Source: Streptomyces sp. L-9-10
GTDB taxonomy: Bacteria > Actinomycetota > Actinomycetes > Streptomycetales > Streptomycetaceae
DNA length: 64,000 bases
Direction of reading: 5' to 3'
Assembly (NCBI RefSeq): GCF_004151105.1
Contig: NZ_PHRF01000164.1
Location: 1 to 64,000 of the forward strand
Notes under the pieces: model-generated
Told to the model about the DNA's origin: nothing
The model's input: the letters and a program-made list of their open reading frames with translations, nothing else
Database searches by the model: none
Shown here: in pieces, positions 48,861-57,408 of the stretch
Layout: every line of letters starts with the position of its first letter
How positions within the stretch are numbered: the stretch's first letter is position 1
Program-made: the position numbers and the translations under genes

Positions 48861-50318
48861 TTACGCCCAGGTGATCAGGCGCTTCGGCTGCTCCAGGATC
48901 GCGGCGATGTCCGCCAGGACCTGGGAGCCCAGTGCGCCGTCGACCAGCCGGTGGTCGAACGACAGCGCCAGCGTGGTGACCTGGCGGGGCTTCACCTTGC
49001 CCTTGTGGACCCACGGCTGGGGCTTGATCGCGCCGACCGCGAGAATCGCGGACTCGCCCGGGTTGAGGATCGGCGTACCGGTGTCGACGCCGAAGACGCC
49101 GACGTTGGTGATGGTCACCGTGCCGCCCTGCATGGCCGCCGGGGTCGTCCTGCCCTCGCGGGCCGTGGACACCAGCTCCCCGAGCGCCCCGGCCAGTTGG
49201 GGCAGCGTCTTGTCGTGCGCGTCCTTGATGTTCGGGACGATCAGACCGCGCGGGGTCGCCGCCGCGATGCCCAGGTTCACGTAGTGCTTGAGGACGATCT
49301 CCTGATTCACCTCGTCCCAGGCCGCGTTGACCTCGGGGTTGCGCTTGATCGCGACCAGCAGCGCCTTGGCGACGAGGAGCAGCGGGTTGACCCGCAGGCC
49401 CGCCATGTCCTTGTCGGACTTCAGCTCCTCGACCAGCTTCATCGTGCGCGTCACGTCGACGGTGATGAACTCCGTGACATGCGGCGCGGTGAACGCGCTG
49501 CCGACCATGGCCGCCGCCGTGGCCTTCCGTACGCCCTTGATCGGGATACGGGTCTCCCGGCCGGCCGCCACGCCGGCCGCCTGGGCCGCCGTCGTCGCCG
49601 GCTCGGCGGCCGGCGCCTGGCCGGGAGCCGGGGCGAGAGCCACGGCCGCCGGTTCGGTGGCCGCGGCGGGAGCCGTCGCCGCGTGGACGTCCTCGCGTGT
49701 GATGATCCCGCCCGGACCCGTCGGCGTGATCGTCGCCAGGTCCACGCCGAGGTCCTTGGCGAGCTTGCGCACGGGAGGCTTGGCCAGCGGACGGGACAGC
49801 GGGGGCGCGCCCGCGTGCCCGTTCATCTCCGCCTGGATGGCGGCGGTCGCGGTCTCCGCGGCCGTCGCCTGCTCCGGCACCGAAGTACCCGGAGCGCCCT
49901 TGCGCGCGCGCCGCTTCGTGGACGCCTCGGCGACCCCGTATCCGACGAGCACCGGCGTACGCCCCACAGGTTCTGCGGGCTCGGCCGGTGCCTCCGCGGC
50001 GGCGGGGGCGGAGGCGGCGGGCGCCGGCTCCCCGCTGCCCGGTGCCACGTCCACCGTGATGATGGACGCGCCGACGTCGACCGTCGTGCCCTCCTCGAAG
50101 CGCAGCTCGTGCACCACGCCTTCGTACGGGATGGGCAGTTCGACGGCCGCCTTCGCGGTCTCGACCTCGCAGACCACCTGGCCGTCGGTGACGGAGTCGC
50201 CCGGCTGTACGTACCACTTGAGGATCTCGGCCTCGGTGAGCCCCTCGCCCACATCGGGCATCTTGAACTCGCGGTAGCGGGCCGAGGTGCCGGAAGCGGT
50301 GGAAGTGTCAGCAGTCAT
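48861..50318 (-). CDS. bkdC: Branched-chain 2-oxoacid dehydrogenase E2
   Basis: 485 aa from ATG with AGGAG 10 nt upstream. An N-terminal lipoyl domain (VCEVETAKAAVELP with the lipoylated Lys, about 44) is followed by an Ala/Pro/Glu linker and the peripheral subunit-binding domain (PLAKPPVRKLAKDLGVDLAT, about 177). The C-terminal acyltransferase has SFDHRLVDGA with catalytic His and Asp. It transfers the branched acyl group from E1 to CoA. Third gene of the bkd operon, 14 nt after bkdB. The complex supplies isobutyryl-, isovaleryl- and 2-methylbutyryl-CoA for branched fatty acids and polyketide starters. Confidence 0.94.
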   Translation of the reverse strand: MTADTSTASGTSARYREFKMPDVGEGLTEAEILKWYVQPGDSVTDGQVVCEVETAKAAVELPIPYEGVVHELRFEEGTTVDVGASIITVDVAPGSGEPAPAASAPAAAEAPAEPAEPVGRTPVLVGYGVAEASTKRRARKGAPGTSVPEQATAAETATAAIQAEMNGHAGAPPLSRPLAKPPVRKLAKDLGVDLATITPTGPGGIITREDVHAATAPAAATEPAAVALAPAPGQAPAAEPATTAAQAAGVAAGRETRIPIKGVRKATAAAMVGSAFTAPHVTEFITVDVTRTMKLVEELKSDKDMAGLRVNPLLLVAKALLVAIKRNPEVNAAWDEVNQEIVLKHYVNLGIAAATPRGLIVPNIKDAHDKTLPQLAGALGELVSTAREGRTTPAAMQGGTVTITNVGVFGVDTGTPILNPGESAILAVGAIKPQPWVHKGKVKPRQVTTLALSFDHRLVDGALGSQVLADIAAILEQPKRLITWA

Positions 50319-50332
50319 GGTCACGGCACTCC

Positions 50333-51313
50333 TCAGTACGCGAGCGAGCGGTCGACGGCGTCGAGCACCCTGTCCAGGCCCGGGAGGTACTCGTCCTCCA
50401 GCCTGGCCGGCGGATACGGCGCGTGGTAGCCGCCGACCCGCAGCACCGGGGCCTCCAGGTGGTAGAAGCACCGCTCCGTGAGGCGGGCGGCGATCTCCGC
50501 GCCGGAGCCGTAGAAGACCGGCGCCTCGTGGACCACGACCAGCCGGCGCGTCTTCTCCACCGACGTCTGGATGGTGTCGAAGTCGATCGGGGACATCGAC
50601 CGGAGATCGACGACCTCCAGCGACTTGCCCTCCTCCTCGGCCGCCGCGGCGGCCTCCAGACAGACCTTCACCATCGGGCCGTACGCCGCGAGCGTCAGGT
50701 CCGTGCCCTCCCTGGCGACCCGCGCACCGTGCAGCGGGCCGGGGATGGCCTCGGTGTTGACCTCGCTCTTGTCCCAGTAACGCCGCTTCGGCTCGAAGAA
50801 GATCACCGGGTCGTCGGTCTGGATGGCCTGCTGCATCATCCAGTACGCGTCCGACGCCGTGGACGGCGAGACGATCTTCAGCCCCGCGACATGCGCGAAG
50901 AGCGCCTCGGGGGACTCACTGTGGTGCTCGACCGCGCCGATGCCGCCGCCGTACGGGATACGGATCACGACGGGCAGCTTGATCTTGCCCAGCGAGCGGG
51001 CGTGCATCTTCGCGAGCTGCGTGACGATCTGGTCGTAGGCGGGGAAGACGAAACCGTCGAACTGGATCTCCGCCACCGGCCGGTAGCCGCGCAGCGCGAG
51101 ACCGATGGCCGTGCCGATGATGCCCGACTCGGCGAGCGGGGTGTCGATGACGCGGTCCTCGCCGAAGTCCTTCTGCAGACCGTCCGTGACCCGGAAGACG
51201 CCGCCGAGCTTGCCGACGTCCTCGCCCATGATCAGGACCTTGGGGTCGGTCTCCAGCGCCTTGCGGAGCGACTCGTTGATCGCCTTGGCGATCGGGAGCT
51301 TCTGTACGGCCAT
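50333..51313 (-). CDS. bkdB: Branched-chain 2-oxoacid dehydrogenase E1 beta
   Basis: 326 aa from MAVQKLPIAKAI with GGAGGG 9 nt upstream. Transketolase central and C-terminal domains show VLIMGEDVGKLGGVFRVTDG, QFDGFVFPAYDQI and IRIPYGGGIGAVEHHSESPE. It forms the alpha2beta2 E1 with bkdA, from which it is separated by 2 nt. Confidence 0.95.
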   Translation of the reverse strand: MAVQKLPIAKAINESLRKALETDPKVLIMGEDVGKLGGVFRVTDGLQKDFGEDRVIDTPLAESGIIGTAIGLALRGYRPVAEIQFDGFVFPAYDQIVTQLAKMHARSLGKIKLPVVIRIPYGGGIGAVEHHSESPEALFAHVAGLKIVSPSTASDAYWMMQQAIQTDDPVIFFEPKRRYWDKSEVNTEAIPGPLHGARVAREGTDLTLAAYGPMVKVCLEAAAAAEEEGKSLEVVDLRSMSPIDFDTIQTSVEKTRRLVVVHEAPVFYGSGAEIAARLTERCFYHLEAPVLRVGGYHAPYPPARLEDEYLPGLDRVLDAVDRSLAY

Positions 51314-51315
51314 GG

Positions 51316-52503
51316 CTACTTGCCCTCCCCGGCGGAACCGCTCTGGGTGTCCTCGAACGATGCCTGGTACGCGGCGAACTGTGCGCGCTCCTCGTCGACG
51401 AGCGCGTGCCCGTCGGCGTAGACATGGTCGAAGATCGCCATGGGGTCCGGGTCGGGCATGGCCCGTACTACCTCTCGTACCCGCTTTCCGAGCGTCTCGC
51501 TCTCCTCGTCCAGAGCCGTGAAGAACGCCTCGTCGGCATGGCCCTCCCGCTCCAGGTAGCGGCGCAGCCGCAGGATCGGGTCCTTGGCCTCCCAGGCCTC
51601 CCGCTCCTCGTCCGCGCGGTACTTGGTCGGGTCGTCGGAGGTGGTGTGGGCACCCATCCGGTACGTGAAGGCCTCGACCAGCATGGGGCCCTCGCCCCGG
51701 CGGGCCCGCTCCAGCGCGGAGCGGGTCACGGCGAGACAGGCCAGTACGTCGTTGCCGTCGACCCGGACGCCCGGGAAGCCGTAGCCCTGTGCGCGCTGGT
51801 AGAGCGGCACCCGGGTCTGCTTCTCGGTCGGCTCGGAGATCGCCCACTGGTTGTTCTGGCAGAAGAAGACCACCGGCGCGTTGTAGACCGCGGCGAAGGT
51901 GAACGACTCGGCGACATCACCCTGGCTGGAGGCGCCGTCCCCGAAGTAGGCCATCACGGCCATGTCCGCGCCGTCCTTGGCGACGCCCATGGCGTAGCCG
52001 GTGGCGTGCAGCGTCTGGGAGCCGATGACGATGGTGTAGAGGTGGAAGTTGTTGCTGCTGGGGTCCCAGCCTCCGTGGTTCACACCGCGGAACATGCCCA
52101 GCAGATTCGTCGGGTCGACGCCGCGGCACCAGGCCACGCCGTGCTCGCGGTAGGTCGGGAAGACATAGTCCTCGTCGCGCAGCGCGCGGCCCGAGCCGAT
52201 CTGCGCGGCCTCCTGGCCCAGCAGTGAGGCCCACAGCCCCAGCTCGCCCTGGCGCTGGAGCGCCGTGGCCTCGCCGTCGAAGCGGCGGGTCAGGACCATG
52301 TCCCGGTACAGCCCGCGCAGCTCCTCCGAGGTCAGGTCGATCCGGTAGTCCGGGTGCTCGACCCGCTCGCCCTCGGGGCTGAGCAGTTGTACGAGCTGCG
52401 GCTCAGAACTCGAACTCTGTGGCTGCGACGTACTCTTGGCGCTTGCGCGCTTGGTGCCGCTGCTGCGTCGCGGTTTGCGAGCGGCAGTGCTCTCCACGGT
52501 CAC
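51316..52503 (-). CDS. bkdA: Branched-chain 2-oxoacid dehydrogenase E1 alpha
   Basis: 395 aa from GTG with GGAGGAG 8 nt upstream. The open frame extends to 52647 but only through promoter DNA. A Ser/Lys/Arg-rich N-terminus (about 1-35) precedes the thiamine-diphosphate domain with GDGASSQGDVAESFTFAAVY and QNNQWAIS, and a phosphorylation-loop-like HTTSDDPTKYR. First gene of bkdABC; it decarboxylates the 2-oxoacids of Val, Leu and Ile. Confidence 0.95.
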   Translation of the reverse strand: MTVESTAARKPRRSSGTKRASAKSTSQPQSSSSEPQLVQLLSPEGERVEHPDYRIDLTSEELRGLYRDMVLTRRFDGEATALQRQGELGLWASLLGQEAAQIGSGRALRDEDYVFPTYREHGVAWCRGVDPTNLLGMFRGVNHGGWDPSSNNFHLYTIVIGSQTLHATGYAMGVAKDGADMAVMAYFGDGASSQGDVAESFTFAAVYNAPVVFFCQNNQWAISEPTEKQTRVPLYQRAQGYGFPGVRVDGNDVLACLAVTRSALERARRGEGPMLVEAFTYRMGAHTTSDDPTKYRADEEREAWEAKDPILRLRRYLEREGHADEAFFTALDEESETLGKRVREVVRAMPDPDPMAIFDHVYADGHALVDEERAQFAAYQASFEDTQSGSAGEGK

Positions 52504-52698
52504 GTGCGTGCTCCTCCGTCTGTCCGGCCCCCGGGATCCGCCGGGAACCAGTGCGGCTCGCCTGTTTCCGTCGCGCGCACGGGGGTGGGTGCGACCCGAC
52601 TGGAACAGACGTGACAGGTGCCCCGGCGAGCGCACTGTCATAGGCACGTTACCCAGTGGGTGGCACTCCTGCGAAACCCCATCTGACCTGCAATTTTG

Positions 52699-52722
52699 CT
52701 TGGATTTCCAAGTAAATTGACA
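52699..52722. promoter_or_regulatory. bkd promoter region with palindromic operator
   Basis: In the 310-bp gap 52504-52813 lies an unusually AT-rich island. CTTGG-ATTT-CCAAG (52699-52712) is a perfect 5-4-5 inverted repeat flanked by AATTT and AAATT. On the minus strand it sits between TTGTCA (52717-52722 complement) and CAAAAT (19-nt spacing), a plausible bkdA promoter. On the plus strand TTGACA (52717-52722) could serve the regulator gene. The layout fits an Lrp/AsnC-type operator; no such gene is adjacent. Confidence 0.5.
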
Positions 52723-52813
52723 AAATCTCTAACAACCACTGGTCACAGCCCTGCGGGCCGCCGGAACAACGGCACGTTATCCCGCTGATCCACGGCAGGG
52801 AAGGGGTGAATGT

Positions 52814-53485
52814 GTGAGACTGGATTCTGTGTACAAGGACGGAAAAATTACTGTATTTCTTGTTGATGACCATGAAGTCGTCCGCAGGGGTGTCTTTGAG
52901 CTTTTGTCCGTCGAGAATGACATCGAGGTCGTGGGAGAAGCGGGTACGGCGGCCGACGCGACGGCCAGGATCCCAGCGGCCCGGCCCGATGTGGCGGTAC
53001 TGGATGTCCGGCTGCCGGACGGCAGCGGCGTGGAGGTCTGCCGGGAGATCCGCTCGCGGGACGAGTCGATCAAGTGCCTGATGCTCACCTCGTTCGCCGA
53101 CGACGAGGCGCTGTTCGACGCGATCATGGCCGGGGCCTCGGGCTATGTGCTCAAGGCCATCCGCGGCAATGAGCTGCTGACGGCGGTACGGGACGTGGCG
53201 GCGGGGCGGTCGCTGCTCGACCCGGAGGCGACGGCGCGGGTGCTGGAGCGGCTGCGTACGGGCAACAGCCCGAAGGACGACAAGCTGGCCGGCCTCACCG
53301 ACCAGGAGCGCAGGATCCTGAATCTGATCGGCGAGGGCATGACCAACCGCGCGATCGGCGAGGAGCTGCATCTCGCCGAGAAGACGATCAAGAACTACGT
53401 CTCCAGCCTGCTCTCCAAGCTGGGGATGGAGCGCCGGTCGCAGGCCGCCGCCTATGTGGCCCGGCTCCAGGCGGAGAAGCCCTGA
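52814..53485 (+). CDS. DevR/DosR-like orphan response regulator
   Basis: 223 aa from GTG with a GGGGTGA-type ribosome site. The receiver (VFLVDDHEVVRRGVFELL, phospho-acceptor Asp in VAVLDVRLPDGSG, T in LTSFADDEA, K in VLKAIRG) and the LuxR-type HTH (LTDQERRILNLIGEGMTNRA, LAEKTIKNYVSSLLSKLGME) are strikingly close to mycobacterial DevR/DosR, including the RPDVAVLDVRLPDG and KLGMERR blocks. No histidine kinase is encoded nearby, so it is an orphan here. Likely a hypoxia- or redox-type regulator of the neighbouring genes; see the site at 53617. Confidence 0.92.
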   Translation: MRLDSVYKDGKITVFLVDDHEVVRRGVFELLSVENDIEVVGEAGTAADATARIPAARPDVAVLDVRLPDGSGVEVCREIRSRDESIKCLMLTSFADDEALFDAIMAGASGYVLKAIRGNELLTAVRDVAAGRSLLDPEATARVLERLRTGNSPKDDKLAGLTDQERRILNLIGEGMTNRAIGEELHLAEKTIKNYVSSLLSKLGMERRSQAAAYVARLQAEKP

Positions 53486-53616
53486 CCGGGACGTTTCCGG
53501 ACCGCCGGGAGGCCATGAACCGGGAAGTCCCGACCTTTTGGGAGCCCCGGATCACCCGGAGGCCCCCGGACCGGGCGGACGCGGCCGTGTGTACCGCGTC
53601 GGGCCCCGTCCTAATC

Positions 53617-53630
53617 GGGACCTACGTCCC
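53617..53630. promoter_or_regulatory. DosR-box-like palindrome
   Basis: GGGAC-CTAC-GTCCC, the 5-4-5 arrangement of the DevR/DosR core (GGGACTWWAGTCCC), 59 nt before the PPOX gene and 131 nt after the DevR-like gene. A second related element CGGGA-AG-TCCCG lies at 53521-53532. Confidence 0.6.
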
Positions 53631-53688
53631 GCGCATACAGGGCCGCCTCCTCTGTTGGGGAGGCCCTCGGTCACGGACAGTGGACGAT

Positions 53689-54105
53689 ATGTCCACCGAG
53701 GAACTCCGAGCCATCGATCTGCTCAGCCGGGTGCCGTACGGGCGAGTGGCGACGAGTATGCGCGCGATGCCGTTCGTGGCGCCCGCCCGCCATGTCGTGG
53801 CCTGCGGATCCGTCCTGCTGCGCATGCACGCGGGCCTCGGCTACCACCGGGCGTGCGGCGGCGGCGTGGTGGCGTACGGCGCGGACAACTTCAGCAGCGA
53901 CGAGGCGGACCGGTGGTCGGTGGAGTTCACCGGGACCGCCGAGATCATCGAGCCGACGGCCCCCGAGGTGGAAATGTTCGGCACGGGCCCCCGCCGCGTG
54001 GACGGTGAACCCTTCGATCCGGTGTATATGCGGCTTACACCCCAGTTCGTTACCGTACATACGCTCGACTATTCCATGGAGCGACGAAGCCAACACGTTG
54101 CGTGA
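53689..54105 (+). CDS. Pyridoxamine 5-phosphate oxidase family protein
   Basis: 138 aa from MSTEELRAIDLLSRVPYGRV. Split-barrel flavin-binding fold: GRVATSMRAMPFVAPARHVV, VVAYGADNFSSDEADRWSVE and VHTLDYSMERRS. These proteins bind FMN or F420 and are common in redox-stress regulons. The weak ribosome site (GGAC) leaves the exact start slightly uncertain. Probably controlled by the DevR-like protein upstream. Confidence 0.85.
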   Translation: MSTEELRAIDLLSRVPYGRVATSMRAMPFVAPARHVVACGSVLLRMHAGLGYHRACGGGVVAYGADNFSSDEADRWSVEFTGTAEIIEPTAPEVEMFGTGPRRVDGEPFDPVYMRLTPQFVTVHTLDYSMERRSQHVA

Positions 54106-54107
54106 TC

Positions 54108-54113
54108 TAACAT
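54108..54113 (+). promoter_or_regulatory. -10 element for leaderless APH transcript
   Basis: TAACAT ends 8 nt before the GTG at 54121, placing the transcription start at or next to the start codon. The -35 is weak. Confidence 0.4.
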
Positions 54114-54120
54114 CTGACAA

Positions 54121-55329
54121 GTGCCGCGCTCATATGAAATCGCCGCACCTGCTGCGACCGCCGTGATCTCCCTTCCCGTGCCTGCCGCCGCTCGTGCACC
54201 TCGTTCCGTGCTTGCCCCCGTACATCCCTCCGCACCACCACACCCGTCCGCACCACCGCACCCCTCCGCCCCGCTCCACCCGTCAGCCCCGCCTCACCCC
54301 TCGGCCCCACTGCACTCCACGCTCCCGCTCCACGCCCCCGCGCCGCCCGTCCGTACGCTCCTGCGCCGCTACCGGAACGCGGGCGAGCCGCTCTCCTGCG
54401 AACCCGTCGCCCAAGGGCTTCTCAACCGCGGCTACCGCCTCCGCACCACCCGGGGCGCCTACTTCCTCAAGCACCACCTGGACGGCGACCGCGACACCAT
54501 CGCCCGCCAGCACCGCGCCACCCAACGGCTCCAGACGCTCGGCGTGCCCGTCGCGCCGCCCGTCGAGAACGCCGACGGCGACACCGTCGCGGTCATCGGC
54601 GGCCACTGCTACGCCCTGCACCCGTGGATCGATGGACGCCATCGCGACGGCTCGCAGCTGTCCGCCCGCGGATCGGGCCACCTCGGCGCGCTCCTCGGAC
54701 TCGTGCACACCCGCCTGGAGCGGGTGATGGAGCCCGAGCCGCCGGCGCTCGCGTACGACAGCCCCGACCCCGCCGACACCTTCGACCTCATCGACGAGCT
54801 GCTCTCCCTGGCCCGCGGCCGTACCCGCAGGGACGTCTTCGACGCACTGGCCGAACACCGCCTCATGGAACGCCGGGACCTGCTGGAACGCCACGCCCAC
54901 CGCAGACCGCCCGCCGGCGCGGAATCGGCCACGGGCTGGGTGCACGGCGACTTCCACCCGCTGAATCTGCTCTACCGGGGCGACGATCCGGTCGCGATCA
55001 TCGACTGGGACCGGCTCGGCGTACAGCCGCGCGCCGAGGAGGCGGTACGGGCAGCGGCGATCTTCTTCGTCCGGCCGACGGGTGAGCTGGAGCTGACGAA
55101 GGTACGGGCGTACGCGCGCGCCTACCGCCGGGCGGCCGGCGCCCGCGCCTCCGAACTGGCCGCGGCCGTGCACCGGGTGTGGTGGGAGCGGCTCAACGAC
55201 TTCTGGATACTGCGCTGGCGCTACCAGCTGGACGACCGAAGGGCCGACCCGCTGTTCGCAGCGGTGTCGGCCCTCGCGGTGTGGTGGACGCGGGAGTACG
55301 AGGCGGTGCGCGAGGCCTTCGCCGGCTGA
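54121..55329 (+). CDS. APH-family phosphotransferase with HPSAP repeats
   Basis: 402 aa from GTG. Residues about 35-70 are a low-complexity tandem repeat HPSAP(P/L) (five or more units) encoded by 18-bp DNA repeats. The rest is an aminoglycoside-phosphotransferase fold: GLLNRGYRLRTTRGAYFLKH, catalytic loop WVHGDFHPLNLLY and the Mg2+ motif AIIDWDRLG. It is an ATP-dependent small-molecule kinase of unknown substrate. No ribosome site; see the leaderless promoter. Confidence 0.87.
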   Translation: MPRSYEIAAPAATAVISLPVPAAARAPRSVLAPVHPSAPPHPSAPPHPSAPLHPSAPPHPSAPLHSTLPLHAPAPPVRTLLRRYRNAGEPLSCEPVAQGLLNRGYRLRTTRGAYFLKHHLDGDRDTIARQHRATQRLQTLGVPVAPPVENADGDTVAVIGGHCYALHPWIDGRHRDGSQLSARGSGHLGALLGLVHTRLERVMEPEPPALAYDSPDPADTFDLIDELLSLARGRTRRDVFDALAEHRLMERRDLLERHAHRRPPAGAESATGWVHGDFHPLNLLYRGDDPVAIIDWDRLGVQPRAEEAVRAAAIFFVRPTGELELTKVRAYARAYRRAAGARASELAAAVHRVWWERLNDFWILRWRYQLDDRRADPLFAAVSALAVWWTREYEAVREAFAG

Positions 55330-55418
55330 TCCCGGCTCAGGGAGGGCGCGCGGGCCGCGAGGAGCGGCGCGCGGCCCGTCCCCACGCGGCCCGTCCCCGT
55401 CCGCGCGCGGCCCTCCGG

Positions 55419-57071
55419 TCAGGGAGTGGTGCCTCCGGCGCCGGGATCGCCGTTCGCGCCGTTCCCGCCGGGGGCGCCGTTGTTGCCCGTCGTCGTGCCC
55501 ACGGTGGCGCCCCCGTCGGACGTACCGCCGTCCGAGGTGCCCCCGTCCGACGTACCGCCGTCCGACGTGCCTCCGTCCGACGTACCGCCGTCGGAGGTGC
55601 CTCCGTCCGACGTGCCCGTGCTCGACCCGCCGGTGCCGGAGCCCGTCGAACCCGTCTCCGGAGGAGGCGGCGGACTCTCACTCGACTCGTCGGACTCGCT
55701 CGGCGTCTCCGACGGAGACTCTTCCGGCGTGTAGCTCGGCAGGTGGTTGCCTCCCGTGGAGGTGTCCGGCTCCGTGGTGTCCTCGTCCTGGGAGTCCGAG
55801 GGCGAGGGCGAGTCGCTCGGTGTCGACTCGCTCGTGGTGCTCGACGGCTTGTTCTCCGTCTTGTCGCTGCCGCCGTTCGTGTCGCCGATGCCCTGGAGCG
55901 CGTAGGCCACCCCCGCCACGATCGCGATCACCGCGAGCGCGACGAAGATCCACATCTTGCCTCGGCCGCCGCCGCCCTGGTGCCCGCCGTCGTACCCGCC
56001 GTCGTCCGGGTTCCTCGGCGGCAGGATCGGGCCCTGTGAGGTGTCACCGTGCGGCGGGTGCCCCATCGCGGTCGTCGCGGCCATGCCCATCGCCGGGGTG
56101 TTCCCGCCCATGTGCGGCTCGACCGCCCCGGTGTTCCAGGTACCCGTATGGCTGCCGTGCTGCTGGAGCATCTGCATGCCGTACTGGATCAGCCCGCGCA
56201 TCTCCTCGGCACTCTGGAACCGGTCGTCCGGCTCCTTCGCGAGCGAACGCATGACCAGGCCGTCCAGCTCCGGCGGCGCCACGTCCGAGACCTCGGACGG
56301 CGGGACCGGGATGTCCTGGACATGCTGGTAGACGACCGAGAGCGGGGTCTCACCGGTGAACGGGGGCCGCAGGGCGAGCAGTTCGTAGAGCAGACAGCCC
56401 GTGGCGTACAGGTCGCTGCGGTGGTCGACGGCCTTGCCCAGCGCCTGCTCGGGAGAGAGATACTGCGGCGTGCCCATGACCATGCCGGTCTGGGTCATCG
56501 TCGACTGCGCGCCGTGCAGGGCACGCGCGATACCGAAGTCCATCACCTTCACCGCGCCGGCGTCCGTGATGATCACGTTCGCGGGCTTGATGTCCCGGTG
56601 CACGATGCCGTGCTGGTGCGAGTAGGCGAGCGCCTCCAGCACCCCGGAGACGATGATCAGCGCCTGCTCGGGCGGCGGAGCCTCCGCGCTGACCAGCAGA
56701 TCACGGATGGTGCGGCCCTCGACCAGCTCCATCACGATGTACGGCACGGTCTGGCCGTTGACGGTGTCCTCGCCCGAGTCGTACACCGCCACCACCGCAT
56801 GGTGGTTCAGCCCGGCGACCGACTGCGCCTCGCGGGTGAAGCGGGCCTTGGAGACCGGGTCCTCGGCGAGATCCGCCCGGAGCAGCTTGACGGCGACGAT
56901 GCGTCCCAGCCGTACATCCTCGGCCGCGAACACCTCGGCCATGCCGCCGCGCCCCAGGCGGTGGGTCATGCGGTAGCGGCCGTCGCCGACCATCCCGCCG
57001 ACCAATCCGTTGTCGCCCCAGGAGTCCGCCGCATCCGACACTCCGCCGCCTGCTTCGGGTTCGGGTGCCAT
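55419..57071 (-). CDS. Ser/Thr protein kinase, TSDGG-repeat tail
   Basis: 550 aa from MAPEPEAGGG; an ATG 12 codons earlier is possible. Hanks-type kinase domain about 30-290: GRGGMAEVF, Lys62 (AVKLL), HRDIKPAN with Asp160, DFGIAR and TPQYLSPEQ. One transmembrane helix follows near 375. The extracellular part is Ser/Thr/Pro/Glu-rich and ends with about seven TSDGG units. No PASTA domains, so it is not a typical PknB. It is divergently paired with the PASTA kinase at 57409. The repeat coding DNA (55500-55615) is likely hypervariable. Confidence 0.93.
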   Translation of the reverse strand: MAPEPEAGGGVSDAADSWGDNGLVGGMVGDGRYRMTHRLGRGGMAEVFAAEDVRLGRIVAVKLLRADLAEDPVSKARFTREAQSVAGLNHHAVVAVYDSGEDTVNGQTVPYIVMELVEGRTIRDLLVSAEAPPPEQALIIVSGVLEALAYSHQHGIVHRDIKPANVIITDAGAVKVMDFGIARALHGAQSTMTQTGMVMGTPQYLSPEQALGKAVDHRSDLYATGCLLYELLALRPPFTGETPLSVVYQHVQDIPVPPSEVSDVAPPELDGLVMRSLAKEPDDRFQSAEEMRGLIQYGMQMLQQHGSHTGTWNTGAVEPHMGGNTPAMGMAATTAMGHPPHGDTSQGPILPPRNPDDGGYDGGHQGGGGRGKMWIFVALAVIAIVAGVAYALQGIGDTNGGSDKTENKPSSTTSESTPSDSPSPSDSQDEDTTEPDTSTGGNHLPSYTPEESPSETPSESDESSESPPPPPETGSTGSGTGGSSTGTSDGGTSDGGTSDGGTSDGGTSDGGTSDGGTSDGGATVGTTTGNNGAPGGNGANGDPGAGGTTP

Positions 57072-57408
57072 CAGTCCTCGCCGTCGTTTCTGTCCGCGGA
57101 AGCGCACGCGCGCGCGAGGCGCCCCGCGGTATGTCTGTGTGTCTCAGAGGGTCTGTGTGTCTCAGAGGGTGTCTCAGGGGTGGCTATGCCACATCACGCT
57201 ACAGCCTCCGTGTGACACGCCGGTCCAGGATGGACCGGTCATGAAACCCGCTCACGCGGTACCCATGCAAATTCCATGCTTTTCCTGTAACGCTTCCGAG
57301 ACGCTTGTTGTGCGTACGGTCACGGAACGGGCACCCGGCTTGACGTGTCAGTGCCCTCGGGCAGACTTGGCGCGTATTCGCGTCAGCGCGCCGAGGGGGA
57401 AGCAAGTC
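57072..57408. repeat. Divergent kinase intergenic region with tandem repeat
   Basis: A 337-bp gap with no gene. An 18-bp tandem duplication GTCTGTGTGTCTCAGAGG occupies 57133-57150 and 57151-57168 with a partial third copy to 57180. A hairpin or operator CCGGTCCA-GGA-TGGACCGG lies at 57220-57238. The promoter of the + kinase is at 57340-57367. Confidence 0.85.
57340..57367 (+). promoter_or_regulatory. Promoter of PASTA kinase
   Basis: TTGACG (57340-57345), 16 nt, CAGACT (57362-57367); the start would be near 57374, 35 nt before the ATG. Confidence 0.5.

Noticed and set aside
53488..53500. A third DosR-like site GGGAC-GTTT-CCGG
   Set aside because: Only the left half-site matches; the right half does not.
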